A program made the position numbers and the translations under genes. A stretch of 16,093 nt of DNA, from positions 1-16,093 of the forward strand of contig DFGB01000068.1 of NCBI GenBank assembly GCA_002371135.1. The letters are read 5' to 3'. Every line of letters starts with the position of its first letter. Within the stretch, counting starts at the first letter, position 1. Positions 1 through 6,790 of the stretch are shown here, in pieces. The notes below the pieces were generated by a model that was not told the DNA's origin, ran no database searches, and worked only from the letters and a program-made list of their open reading frames with translations. This stretch comes from Verrucomicrobia bacterium UBA3761. Lineage in GTDB: Bacteria; Verrucomicrobiota; Kiritimatiellia; RFP12; UBA1067.

Positions 1-30
1 CTCATTAGATTTTACCATTTTGGTTCTCTC

Positions 31-51
31 TTCCCTGTTCCCTCTTCCCTC
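31..51. repeat. Heptamer tandem array (TTCCCTS)3
   Basis: Three perfect 7-nt units lie in a row (TTCCCTG, TTCCCTC, TTCCCTC) inside a longer pyrimidine-rich stretch running to about base 60. They sit just upstream of the metG promoter. The same 7-nt period, with different unit sequences, recurs at 3110-3130 and 3337-3354. No function can be read from the sequence. Confidence 0.7.
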
Positions 52-61
52 TTCTTCCTCA

Positions 62-90
62 TTGACCGCCGGGCGAAAAAATGGTAGAAT
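62..90 (+). promoter_or_regulatory. Sigma70-type promoter of metG
   Basis: TTGACC at 62-67 and TAGAAT at 85-90 are separated by exactly 17 nt. A TG at 82-83 lies close to the extended -10 position. Transcription would start near 97, giving a leader of about 40 nt, too short for a T-box or a riboswitch. The call rests on match and spacing only. Confidence 0.65.
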
Positions 91-135
91 ATTCGCCAAT
101 ATGACACACAGCAAACGACCGGGAGAGTTTCAGAC

Positions 136-2181
136 ATGGCGGGAAAGAGGCGAATAGTCGTAACAAGCGCGCTGCCGTATGCGAATGGCGATATACACAT
201 CGGCCACTTGGTGGAGTATATACAGACCGATATCTGGGTGCGATTCCAGAAACTGAGGGGGAATGAATGCGTATACGTCTGCGCAGACGATACGCACGGC
301 ACGCCTATCATGGTAAGGTCGCGCAAGGAGGGCCTCGCGCCGGAGGCGATAATCGAGCGCTCGCACGCCGAGCACGTCCGCGATTTCTCCGCGTTCCAGA
401 TCGCCTTCGACAACTACTACACCACCAACTCCCCCGAGAACAAGGAACTATCCGAAAAAATCTTCAAGGCGATGGAGGCCTCCGGGGCGATCACGGTGAA
501 GTCCACGGCCCAGCTCTACTGCGAAAAATGCAAGATGTTCCTCCCCGACCGCTTCGTCAAGGGCGAATGCCCGAAATGCGGAGCGACAGGCCAGTATGGC
601 GACAGCTGCGACCATTGCGGCTCGACGTACGGCGCAGAAGAGCTCGTCCGCCCGGTCTGCACTACGTGCGGAGAGACTCCCGTCGTGCGCGAAACCGAGC
701 ACCTCTACTTCGAACTCGAGCCCCAGCACGACGCCCTCAAGGCCTGGATCCCCGGCCACACCACCGCCGACGTCTCCAACAAACTGCTCGAATGGTTCGA
801 CGAGCCCCTGCGTCCGTGGTGCATCTCACGCGACGCGCCGTATTTCGGGTTCGAGATTCCCGGCCATCCCGGCAAGTTCTTCTACGTCTGGGTGGATGCG
901 CCCATCGGCTACATCGCGAGCCTCGCCAACCTCGGCAAGTTTGACATGTGGAACGACCCCGGCGTCGAGCTCTACCACTTCATCGGCAAGGATATAATCC
1001 GCTTCCACTGCCTCTTCTGGCCCGGCATGCTGAACGTCGCCGGGTTCAAGGGGCCGGACAAGGTGTTCGTCCACGGCTTCCTGACCGTGAACGGCGAAAA
1101 AATGTCGAAATCGAAAGGCACTTTCATCAACGCCCGCACGTACCTCGACCACCTCCCCGCCGACGCCCTGCGCTACTACTACGCCGCCAAGATCGGCGGC
1201 ACGACCGATGACATGGACCTCAACCTCGAGGATTTCGTTCAGCGCGTCAATTCCGATCTCGTCGGCAAAATAACGAACATCGCCTCGCGCTCCTCGCAGA
1301 TGCTCCACAAGCGTCTCGAAGGCCGTCTGGGCCGGCTTGATGAAAAAGGCCTCGCGCTCGTCGCGACGTGCCGCGACGCGGCGGACAAGATCGCAAAGCT
1401 CTACGAAGAGCGCAAGTTCAACCAGGCGGTCGTCGAAATCTGCCGCCTCGCGGACGTCACCAACGCCTATTTCGACGAAGTGCAGCCGTGGAAGCTGGTC
1501 AAGACCGACCCCGAGGCCGCGCGCGTCGCCCTCACCGGCGCCCTCAACGCTTTCCGCTTGATCGCCATCTACTTGAAGCCCATCCTTCCCGTCTATGCCG
1601 ACAAGGCGATGGCGCTTTTCGGCGAAACGGCGTGGACGTGGGATTCGCTGCAGGAGACGGTGGAGGGGAAAGCCCTCGCGCCGTATGAATACCTCGCCAG
1701 CCGCATCGAGACCGCGCAGGTCGAAGCGATGATCGCCTCGGCGCTCGTAAAGCCCGGCGACTCGGGCGAAGTGAGCCACGAATCGCGCGCGAGCAAGAAC
1801 AAATCCGCCGCGCCTTCTCCCGCCCCCGCGACTGCCGCGCCGCTCAAAAGCGAGATCGCATTCACGGATTTCGAGAAGCTCGACCTTCGCGTGGGAGTCG
1901 TCGAAAATTGCGAAATCGTCCCCAAGAGCTCCAAACTCCTCAAATTCACGCTCGACGCGGGAGCGCTCGGCAAGCGCACGATCTTCTCCGGCATCCGCGG
2001 AGCATATCCGGATCCCGCCGCACTCGTCGGCAAGGAAGTAGTGTTCGTCGCCAACCTCGCGCCCCGCAAAATGTCGGTCGGCGTCTCGGAAGGGATGATA
2101 CTCTTCGCCGGCGAACCCGGAGTTTGCGGCGGGGCGGTGACAGCCCTCGCGAGCGCCGGCGGCGGCACCGTGGTTTCATGA
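136..2181 (+). CDS. metG: Methionyl-tRNA synthetase with C-terminal tRNA-binding domain
   Basis: Charges tRNA-Met with methionine in the cytoplasm (class I aminoacyl-tRNA synthetase). The product is 681 aa. The HIGH signature is exact at residues 21-24, preceded by PYANGDI. KMSKS is exact at 322-326. The inserted zinc domain has four CxxC knuckles (C129/C132, C145/C148, C158/C161, C175/C178), as in the long MetG type. The anticodon-binding helical domain spans roughly 350-540. An Ala/Pro/Lys-rich linker (about 540-575) leads to a Trbp111/EMAP-type OB domain from about 576 to the end (DFEKLDLRVGVV), the dimerising tRNA-binding module of bacterial MetG. The ATG at 136 is supported by GGGAGAG at 121-127 (8-nt spacing) and by the start of the Rossmann fold just after it. 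The gene is complete and probably co-transcribed with the TadC-like gene downstream. Confidence 0.97.
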   Translation: MAGKRRIVVTSALPYANGDIHIGHLVEYIQTDIWVRFQKLRGNECVYVCADDTHGTPIMVRSRKEGLAPEAIIERSHAEHVRDFSAFQIAFDNYYTTNSPENKELSEKIFKAMEASGAITVKSTAQLYCEKCKMFLPDRFVKGECPKCGATGQYGDSCDHCGSTYGAEELVRPVCTTCGETPVVRETEHLYFELEPQHDALKAWIPGHTTADVSNKLLEWFDEPLRPWCISRDAPYFGFEIPGHPGKFFYVWVDAPIGYIASLANLGKFDMWNDPGVELYHFIGKDIIRFHCLFWPGMLNVAGFKGPDKVFVHGFLTVNGEKMSKSKGTFINARTYLDHLPADALRYYYAAKIGGTTDDMDLNLEDFVQRVNSDLVGKITNIASRSSQMLHKRLEGRLGRLDEKGLALVATCRDAADKIAKLYEERKFNQAVVEICRLADVTNAYFDEVQPWKLVKTDPEAARVALTGALNAFRLIAIYLKPILPVYADKAMALFGETAWTWDSLQETVEGKALAPYEYLASRIETAQVEAMIASALVKPGDSGEVSHESRASKNKSAAPSPAPATAAPLKSEIAFTDFEKLDLRVGVVENCEIVPKSSKLLKFTLDAGALGKRTIFSGIRGAYPDPAALVGKEVVFVANLAPRKMSVGVSEGMILFAGEPGVCGGAVTALASAGGGTVVS

Positions 2182-2203
2182 GACCTCAATGGAGCGTGCG
2201 GCA

Positions 2204-3106
2204 ATGGGTTTGCTTGAACTTGGGATGAGCGTATTGTGGGGCGTCGCGGCCGCGCTGGCCGTCGCGTACCTCGCGCTCGTCGCAAAAGACGTCACATACG
2301 TCACTCTCGCAGACGGCCGCAAGCAAGAGCGCTCCATACCGTTCCTCTTCAAGCTGCTCCTGCCGTTCGCCGGCAACTTCGAGTCTCTCGTATCGAGCGG
2401 GGCGCTTGCCGACAAGGCCGAGGCCGCCGGAAAGCGCCTGACGAGCGCCGGCTACGAAGGGCTGATAAGCGGCAGGGAGTTCATGGCTCTTCGCTTCCTC
2501 GTGCCTGTCGTCGCAGGCGCGGCGTGGTGCGTATTGATGTTCCTCGCGAGCGGCGCAATGCCCTTCCCGGAACTCGCGCCGATGCTCGCGGTCCTCGGCG
2601 TCGCGCTTTTCATCGTGCAGCCCGTCGTCTGGCTCGAAACGATGCTCAAGCGCCGCCACGCGGCCATCGTCAAGGCGCTCCCGTTCGTCCTCGATTCTCT
2701 CACGCTCAGCGTCGAAGCCGGCCTCGATTTCATCAACGCCATGCAGCGCAACTGCCTCTCGCGCAAGATGGATCCGCTCAACGAGGAGCTCTTGCGCACC
2801 GTAAAGGAAATACAAGTTGGCTCCTCGCGCAAGGAAGCGCTCATGAACATGGCCTCGCGAGTCGGCGAACCCAACCTCAAGTCCGTCGCTTTCGCGCTCG
2901 TCCAGGCCGACGAACTCGGCGTCTCGATCGGCGCGATGCTGCGCATTCAGTCCGAGGAAATCCGCGCTCGCCGCTTCGACCGCGCAGAACGCCTCGCCAA
3001 CGTCGCCCCTACGAAAATGCTCTTCCCGCTTATGCTTTTCATCTTCCCGGCCGTCTTCATAGTCCTCCTCGGCCCCGTCCTCGTCCAAGCGATGAAAGGA
3101 ATGTAG
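2204..3106 (+). CDS. TadC-like type II secretion system F-domain membrane protein
   Basis: Integral membrane protein of the GspF/TadC family, which forms the inner-membrane platform of Tad pili and type II secretion-like machines. Counting from the ATG at 2204 (300 aa), hydrophobic segments lie at about 6-28, 97-115, 125-143 and 273-295. The cytoplasmic F domain begins around LPFVLD (159-164) with the typical LSVEAGL stretch. QADELGVSIGAMLR and an Arg/Glu-rich helix follow, then the last membrane span preceded by KMLFPL; this is the usual TadC order. An in-frame ATG at 2189 is possible, but 2204 has GGAG at 2191-2194 (9-nt spacing). It follows metG by 22 nt. No TadA ATPase, TadB or pilin lies in the window, so it looks like an orphan or a detached part of a locus. 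Family assignment is firm; the role is inferred. Confidence 0.85.
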   Translation: MGLLELGMSVLWGVAAALAVAYLALVAKDVTYVTLADGRKQERSIPFLFKLLLPFAGNFESLVSSGALADKAEAAGKRLTSAGYEGLISGREFMALRFLVPVVAGAAWCVLMFLASGAMPFPELAPMLAVLGVALFIVQPVVWLETMLKRRHAAIVKALPFVLDSLTLSVEAGLDFINAMQRNCLSRKMDPLNEELLRTVKEIQVGSSRKEALMNMASRVGEPNLKSVAFALVQADELGVSIGAMLRIQSEEIRARRFDRAERLANVAPTKMLFPLMLFIFPAVFIVLLGPVLVQAMKGM

Positions 3107-3109
3107 AGA

Positions 3110-3130
3110 AAGTCCGAAGTCCCAAGTCCA
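3110..3130. repeat. Heptamer tandem array (AAGTCCN)3
   Basis: AAGTCCG, AAGTCCC and AAGTCCA follow one another with an exact 7-nt period, starting 3 nt after the stop of the TadC-like gene. It has the same period as the arrays at 31-51 and 3337-3354 but a different unit. Confidence 0.7.
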
Positions 3131-3155
3131 AGAGCCGACAGCCGCGAACTACGCA

Positions 3156-3270
3156 TTTTTATCGCAGAGACCCGAGAATCGCAGAGTACGCAGAGAGAAA
3201 ATTTTTGCGATTGTTTGATTGTTTCAAGCCTCTGCGTACTCTGCGACTCAGCGTCTCTGCGATAAAAAAA
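3156..3270. repeat. CGCAGAG-family stem-loop repeat, copy 1
   Basis: The left arm (3156-3195: TTTTT, ATCGCAGAGAC, ATCGCAGAGTACGCAGA) is nearly the reverse complement of the right arm (3231-3270: TCTGCGTACTCTGCGA, GTCTCTGCGAT, then A-run). The loop of about 34 nt is AT-rich. Inner and outer arm segments pair perfectly and the few mismatches are in the middle. A T-run opens the element and an A-run closes it, so it could also act as a bidirectional terminator between the TadC-like and FHA genes. Related elements lie at 7330-7413 and 15866-15927. Confidence 0.8.
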
Positions 3271-3301
3271 ATGGAAGGCTTGAAGCAATCAGAAACTCTC
3301 T

Positions 3302-3329
3302 TTGTTCCTGCTGAAGAAACCATTTTAAC
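3302..3329 (+). promoter_or_regulatory. Weak candidate promoter for the FHA-led operon
   Basis: TTGTTC at 3302-3307 and TTTAAC at 3324-3329 are spaced by 16 nt. Both match the sigma70 consensus poorly. The reason to list it is position: a six-gene operon starts at 3356, and the stem-loop upstream may separate it from metG transcription. Very tentative. Confidence 0.2.
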
Positions 3330-3336
3330 AGTGCCT

Positions 3337-3354
3337 AACTGCCAACTGCCAACT
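3337..3354. repeat. Heptamer tandem array (AACTGCC)2.5
   Basis: AACTGCC, AACTGCC and AACT run with an exact 7-nt period, preceded by the degenerate CAGTGCCT. The array ends 1 nt before the ATG of the FHA gene and occupies the place where a ribosome binding site would normally be. Confidence 0.7.
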
Positions 3355-3355
3355 T

Positions 3356-4732
3356 ATGAACAGACCAGAGATATTGGTGACAAACGGAGAACTAGCCTCC
3401 AAACGTTTCCAGGTCCCCCCGGGCGGGCTGCGGCTTGGGCGTTCGAGCTCGAACGACGTACACATCGCCGACGAGGAACTCTCGCGCAACCACTGTCTTT
3501 TCGAGGAAGACGGCGAGGACGGCATACGCGTTCTCGATCTCGCGAGCGCCAACGGCACGTTCGTCAACGGCGTGCAACTTGGCGGCGACGCGAAACGCCT
3601 GGCCGTGGGCGACGAAATCGTCGCCGGCCGCACTACCCTGCGCATCGTCGACGAGCACACTTCCACCGACGAAGCCCTTGCGAAACCCGCCGCCGCCCCC
3701 ATGCCTCGCGGCGGCGTCGACCTCGGGCTTGAAAGCCCCGCCGCCGGCAAATCCGCCGGGCGCGACCCGGCCAACCCAAGCATGCCGCGCAACAGGCTTG
3801 CGAACATTCTCTGGGGAATCGTGGCGATTCTGCTCGCATCGGCCATCGCAATCGTCTTCCTCGCCCCCGACCCGGCCGGCAAGAAAGCCCGTCCGTTGCG
3901 CCCCGCCGCCGCTCCCGCCGCCGCCGAAGTCTCCGAGCTCTACTACGAAAAAGTCGAGGCCGACAGCGCCCACATCTTCCGCTACGAGCTCTCTCTCGAC
4001 CGCGACGGACTCCTTCGCGTCGAATACGACGACGTCCCCGGCGAAAACCGCCACATCGAGAAAACGGCCAAGCTCTCCGAAAATGCACAAAAGCGCATCA
4101 ACGAAATTTTCTCCGCCCCCGGCTGGGACGAACTCGACGAAGCCTACACCGGCGCGAGCGCCCGCAGCGAGAACGCCCTCAAGAGCCGTCGCGTCCGCGT
4201 CGTCAAGGGCACGAAAATCCACGAGACCCTCGTCGAAAATTCGAACGAGCCCGAGGTGTTCGCAAAAGTGTGCGGCGCGCTGGAGGCGTTCACGCGCAAC
4301 GAACTCGGCGTCTGGGCGCTCCAGTATTCACGCGCCCAGCTCATCGAAAACAGCGCAGAGGCCGAGAAGACCGGCGATGCGCGTTTCGCCGAGGCGGAAG
4401 TCGAATACCGCAACTTGAGCGAAGCGCTCGCTGCCTACAAGGAGGCCGCCTTCTATCTCGAAACCGTCAACCCAAAACCGGAAAACTACGAAGCGCTCAA
4501 AGATAAACTCGCGAAAACCCGGGAAGCCCTCGACGCCAAATACCGCGAACACCGCTTCCTCGCCAACAAGGCCATCAACCTCGGCGACTGGGCGGAGGCC
4601 AAGGAGCAGCTGGGCATCATCCTCCAGCTGATCTCCAACGACTCCGACGAACGCTACACCGAAGCCCGCGCGAAACTGATGGACGTCGAGAACCGTCTCA
4701 AGACGAAAAAGGCGAAAGGATCGAAGCAATGA
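3356..4732 (+). CDS. FHA-domain membrane protein with C-terminal helical repeats
   Basis: Probable phosphothreonine reader anchored in the cytoplasmic membrane; 458 aa. The FHA domain fills residues 4-100 and keeps all the hallmark residues: GR at 28-29, SRNH at 43-46, NG at 66-67 and N71 in NGTFVNG. An Ala/Pro-rich linker precedes one membrane span at about 149-170. After it comes an Ala/Pro stretch, a mixed beta-type region of about 190-310 with no family I recognise, and a charged helical region of about 315-458 that looks TPR-like (paired A/Y/L helices, e.g. LGDWAEAKEQL). The ATG at 3356 sits directly before the FHA fold but has no Shine-Dalgarno sequence, because a heptamer array occupies that place. 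The stop overlaps the next ATG (ATGA). FHA presumably faces the cytoplasm and the rest the periplasm (inference). No kinase is in the window. Confidence 0.88.
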   Translation: MNRPEILVTNGELASKRFQVPPGGLRLGRSSSNDVHIADEELSRNHCLFEEDGEDGIRVLDLASANGTFVNGVQLGGDAKRLAVGDEIVAGRTTLRIVDEHTSTDEALAKPAAAPMPRGGVDLGLESPAAGKSAGRDPANPSMPRNRLANILWGIVAILLASAIAIVFLAPDPAGKKARPLRPAAAPAAAEVSELYYEKVEADSAHIFRYELSLDRDGLLRVEYDDVPGENRHIEKTAKLSENAQKRINEIFSAPGWDELDEAYTGASARSENALKSRRVRVVKGTKIHETLVENSNEPEVFAKVCGALEAFTRNELGVWALQYSRAQLIENSAEAEKTGDARFAEAEVEYRNLSEALAAYKEAAFYLETVNPKPENYEALKDKLAKTREALDAKYREHRFLANKAINLGDWAEAKEQLGIILQLISNDSDERYTEARAKLMDVENRLKTKKAKGSKQ

Positions 4733-6048
4733 AGACCGCGTTTTCCAGCATACTCTCTCTTTTACTCTCATTCTGCGTCCTTGCCGCGCCTCAGCGCAAG
4801 GCCACGCGCGTCGACTTCACAAGTTCCCCGGACGGTGCGCTCGTCGTGATCGACGGCGACATGCGCGGTACGACGCCCCTCACCGTCTACGATCTCCAGC
4901 CGGGGCCCCACCACATCCGGTTCTCTCTGCGAGACTACGAGACGCACACTGATATTTTCGCTCTGGAGGAAGGCATCCCGTACATCGTCAAACACGCCGA
5001 GCTTTCCCCAGTGAAGGGACTTCTGCTGCTGACGAGCGACCCCTCAGAATGCGCCATATCGCTCGATGGCATTTCCTACGGCCAGACGCCCCGCCTCGTC
5101 ACCGATCTCGACGCGAAAGGCACTTACCGCTTTCTTCTCCAGAAACCCGGCTACCAGCCGCGCACTGTTGAAGTGAAGTTCAACGGCCGCACCCCCCTGG
5201 CCAAACACGAGCAGCTCATCCTCGACTCCGGCATCCTCAGGGTCGGCACCGAGCCGGGCGGCGCGAGCGTCATCGTCAACGGCATCGAACGCGGCAAGAC
5301 GCCCATGGAAATAAAGGACGTTCCCAAGGGCCGCGTTTCGATTTCTCTCTCTCTCGCAGGTTACAAGACCGAGGTCCGCGAGTTGAATCTGAACGCCGGC
5401 GAGAGTCAGGAACTTTCCGTCCAGCTCGAAGAGCTTCCGAGCACCCTCGTCCTCACGTCCGTCCCCGAGGGTGCGCGTTTCTACGTCAACGGCGAGGCCC
5501 ACGGCAAGGGGCCCGTCACGCTTTCGAATCTCAAGCGCGGCAAGTATAAAGTCGTCGCCAAGCTCGATGGACACGCCGACGTCGAGCGCGACATCGAAGT
5601 CGGCCTCGCGCAACGCGTCAGCCAGGAATTCACGATGGAGAATATCCGCGGCAAGCTTGAAATCCGCACCATCCCCGCCGGTGCGCAGATCATCCTCGAC
5701 GGCCACCCCGCCGGCGTCACGAAGGGCAACGAGGAATCCACCGCCCCGAGCGAGATTTTCCTCGTGCCAGATCTCCTCTCCGGCGAGCATTCGATCGTCA
5801 TCAAGAAGGATGGCTTCGCCGATGTCGTGCGCCATCCTGTGATCGAAACCGGCAAGACCGCGCAAGTCAACGTCCGCCTGAAACGCGTTTTCAAGCCGAA
5901 CGTCGAAGTCGTCACTTCCAGCGGCACGTATCGCGGCGTCTTCGTCGACAACAATGCAGAGGCGATCACAATCGAGATTTCGATGGGCATTACGCGTTCG
6001 TTCCCGGCCGAGGACGTAAAGAACGTGAACTTCCTCGACGCAGAATAG
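4729..6048 (+). CDS. Exported protein with five PEGA repeats
   Basis: A 439-aa protein with a Sec signal peptide at about residues 1-20 (hydrophobic core SILSLLLSFCVLAA, probable cleavage after AA). C16 does not sit in a good lipobox. Five PEGA-type beta repeats follow, starting near 27, 97, 168, 238 and 308. Each has the pattern TSxPxGAxVxVDGxxxGxTP, then a hydrophobic strand, G-H and a GY/GH/GF turn. The fifth carries a roughly 10-residue insertion (KGNEESTAPS). The last 45 residues (from VEVVTSSG) form a small separate beta unit ending AEDVKNVNF. PEGA domains are common in cell-surface and envelope proteins; ligands are mostly unknown. AAAGGA at 4715-4720 gives an 8-nt spaced RBS, and the start overlaps the FHA stop by 4 nt. 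The tight pairing suggests a joint envelope role. Function otherwise unknown. Confidence 0.88.
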   Translation: MKTAFSSILSLLLSFCVLAAPQRKATRVDFTSSPDGALVVIDGDMRGTTPLTVYDLQPGPHHIRFSLRDYETHTDIFALEEGIPYIVKHAELSPVKGLLLLTSDPSECAISLDGISYGQTPRLVTDLDAKGTYRFLLQKPGYQPRTVEVKFNGRTPLAKHEQLILDSGILRVGTEPGGASVIVNGIERGKTPMEIKDVPKGRVSISLSLAGYKTEVRELNLNAGESQELSVQLEELPSTLVLTSVPEGARFYVNGEAHGKGPVTLSNLKRGKYKVVAKLDGHADVERDIEVGLAQRVSQEFTMENIRGKLEIRTIPAGAQIILDGHPAGVTKGNEESTAPSEIFLVPDLLSGEHSIVIKKDGFADVVRHPVIETGKTAQVNVRLKRVFKPNVEVVTSSGTYRGVFVDNNAEAITIEISMGITRSFPAEDVKNVNFLDAE

Positions 6049-6049
6049 A

Positions 6050-6790
6050 ATGCCAAGCCGTCTCGATGTAGCAATGCTGGAGCGAGGCCTCGCGGAAAGC
6101 CGTTCACAGGCGCAGGCGCTCATTCTCGCGGGCAAGGTTCGCGTCGCCGGTCAGACGGAAACCAAGGCCTCGCGCAAAATCCCGGACGACGCGAGCGTCG
6201 AAATCGAAGCGCCCCCGCGTTTCGTTTCGCGCGGCGGCGAGAAGCTCGAAGGCGCCTTCGCCCTGTGGCCGGACGTCCTCGACGTCGCGGGCAAGACATG
6301 CCTCGACGTCGGCTCCTCCACGGGCGGCTTCACAGACTGCCTCCTCCAGCATGGCGCGAAGCAAGTGATGGCGGTGGACGTCGGCACAAACCAGCTCGCG
6401 TACAAATTGCGCGTCGACCCGCGCGTCTGGGTCAGGGAAAACTTCAACGCACGGTATATGACGAGCGCCGATCTCCCCGGCGCGCCGGATGTCGCAGTGA
6501 CCGACGTCTCCTTCATTTCTCTCAGGCTCATCCTCCCGCCCATACGCGACGTGCTCAGTCCCGGCGGCCTCGCAGTCGCCCTCATAAAACCGCAGTTCGA
6601 AGTCGGCAAGGGCAATGCACCAGGCGGCTTCGTCGCAGATCCGGATCTTCGCATCGAAGCGCGCGATGGCATCGTGCGCTTCGCCCGCGAGGAGCTTGCT
6701 CTCGAGCTCCTCGGCCTCGCAGAATCCCCCATCAAAGGCCGCGAGAAAGGCAACACCGAATACCTCTCGCTATGGAGGAAGAAAAGTTGA
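6050..6790 (+). CDS. tlyA: TlyA-family rRNA 2'-O-methyltransferase
   Basis: Predicted SAM-dependent ribose methyltransferase of the TlyA/hemolysin-A family, which in characterised members methylates C1920 of 23S rRNA and, in the longer type, C1409 of 16S rRNA. The product is 246 aa. An S4 RNA-binding domain occupies residues 1-60 (RLDVAMLERGLAESRSQA, GKVRVAG). The FtsJ-like Rossmann domain follows: RFVSRGGEKLEGA, the SAM loop LDVGSSTGGFTD at 85-96, the acidic VDVG, D152 in VTDVSF, and K180 in LIKPQFE. D152 and K180 are likely parts of the catalytic tetrad. The start lies 1 nt after the PEGA stop with no clear Shine-Dalgarno sequence, so it probably depends on coupling. Despite the hemolysin name, it is best read as an rRNA modification enzyme. 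Which rRNA site it modifies cannot be read from the sequence. Confidence 0.92.
   Translation: MPSRLDVAMLERGLAESRSQAQALILAGKVRVAGQTETKASRKIPDDASVEIEAPPRFVSRGGEKLEGAFALWPDVLDVAGKTCLDVGSSTGGFTDCLLQHGAKQVMAVDVGTNQLAYKLRVDPRVWVRENFNARYMTSADLPGAPDVAVTDVSFISLRLILPPIRDVLSPGGLAVALIKPQFEVGKGNAPGGFVADPDLRIEARDGIVRFAREELALELLGLAESPIKGREKGNTEYLSLWRKKS

Noticed and set aside
91..135. T-box or SAM riboswitch in the metG leader
   Set aside because: From the predicted start near 97 the leader is only about 40 nt, with no T-box motif and no terminator hairpin.
2186..3088. 300-codon antisense frame opposite the TadC-like gene
   Set aside because: It has low-complexity charged composition, no start signals, and overlaps a clear TadC-family gene.
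3156..3354. Possible CRISPR-like array in the repeat-rich gap
   Set aside because: The units are inverted arms and 7-nt tandem repeats without regular 25-40-nt repeats and spacers, and no cas gene is present.
4729..4790. Lipoprotein signal at C16 of the PEGA protein
   Set aside because: LSFC lacks the small residue expected before the lipobox Cys; the LAA|PQ signal peptidase I site fits better.
6265..6789. 5' extension of the ABC ATPase frame back to 6265
   Set aside because: The extra residues are Arg/His/Pro-rich out-of-frame tlyA translation. The ATG at 6790 has GGAGGA upstream and the TGATG junction.
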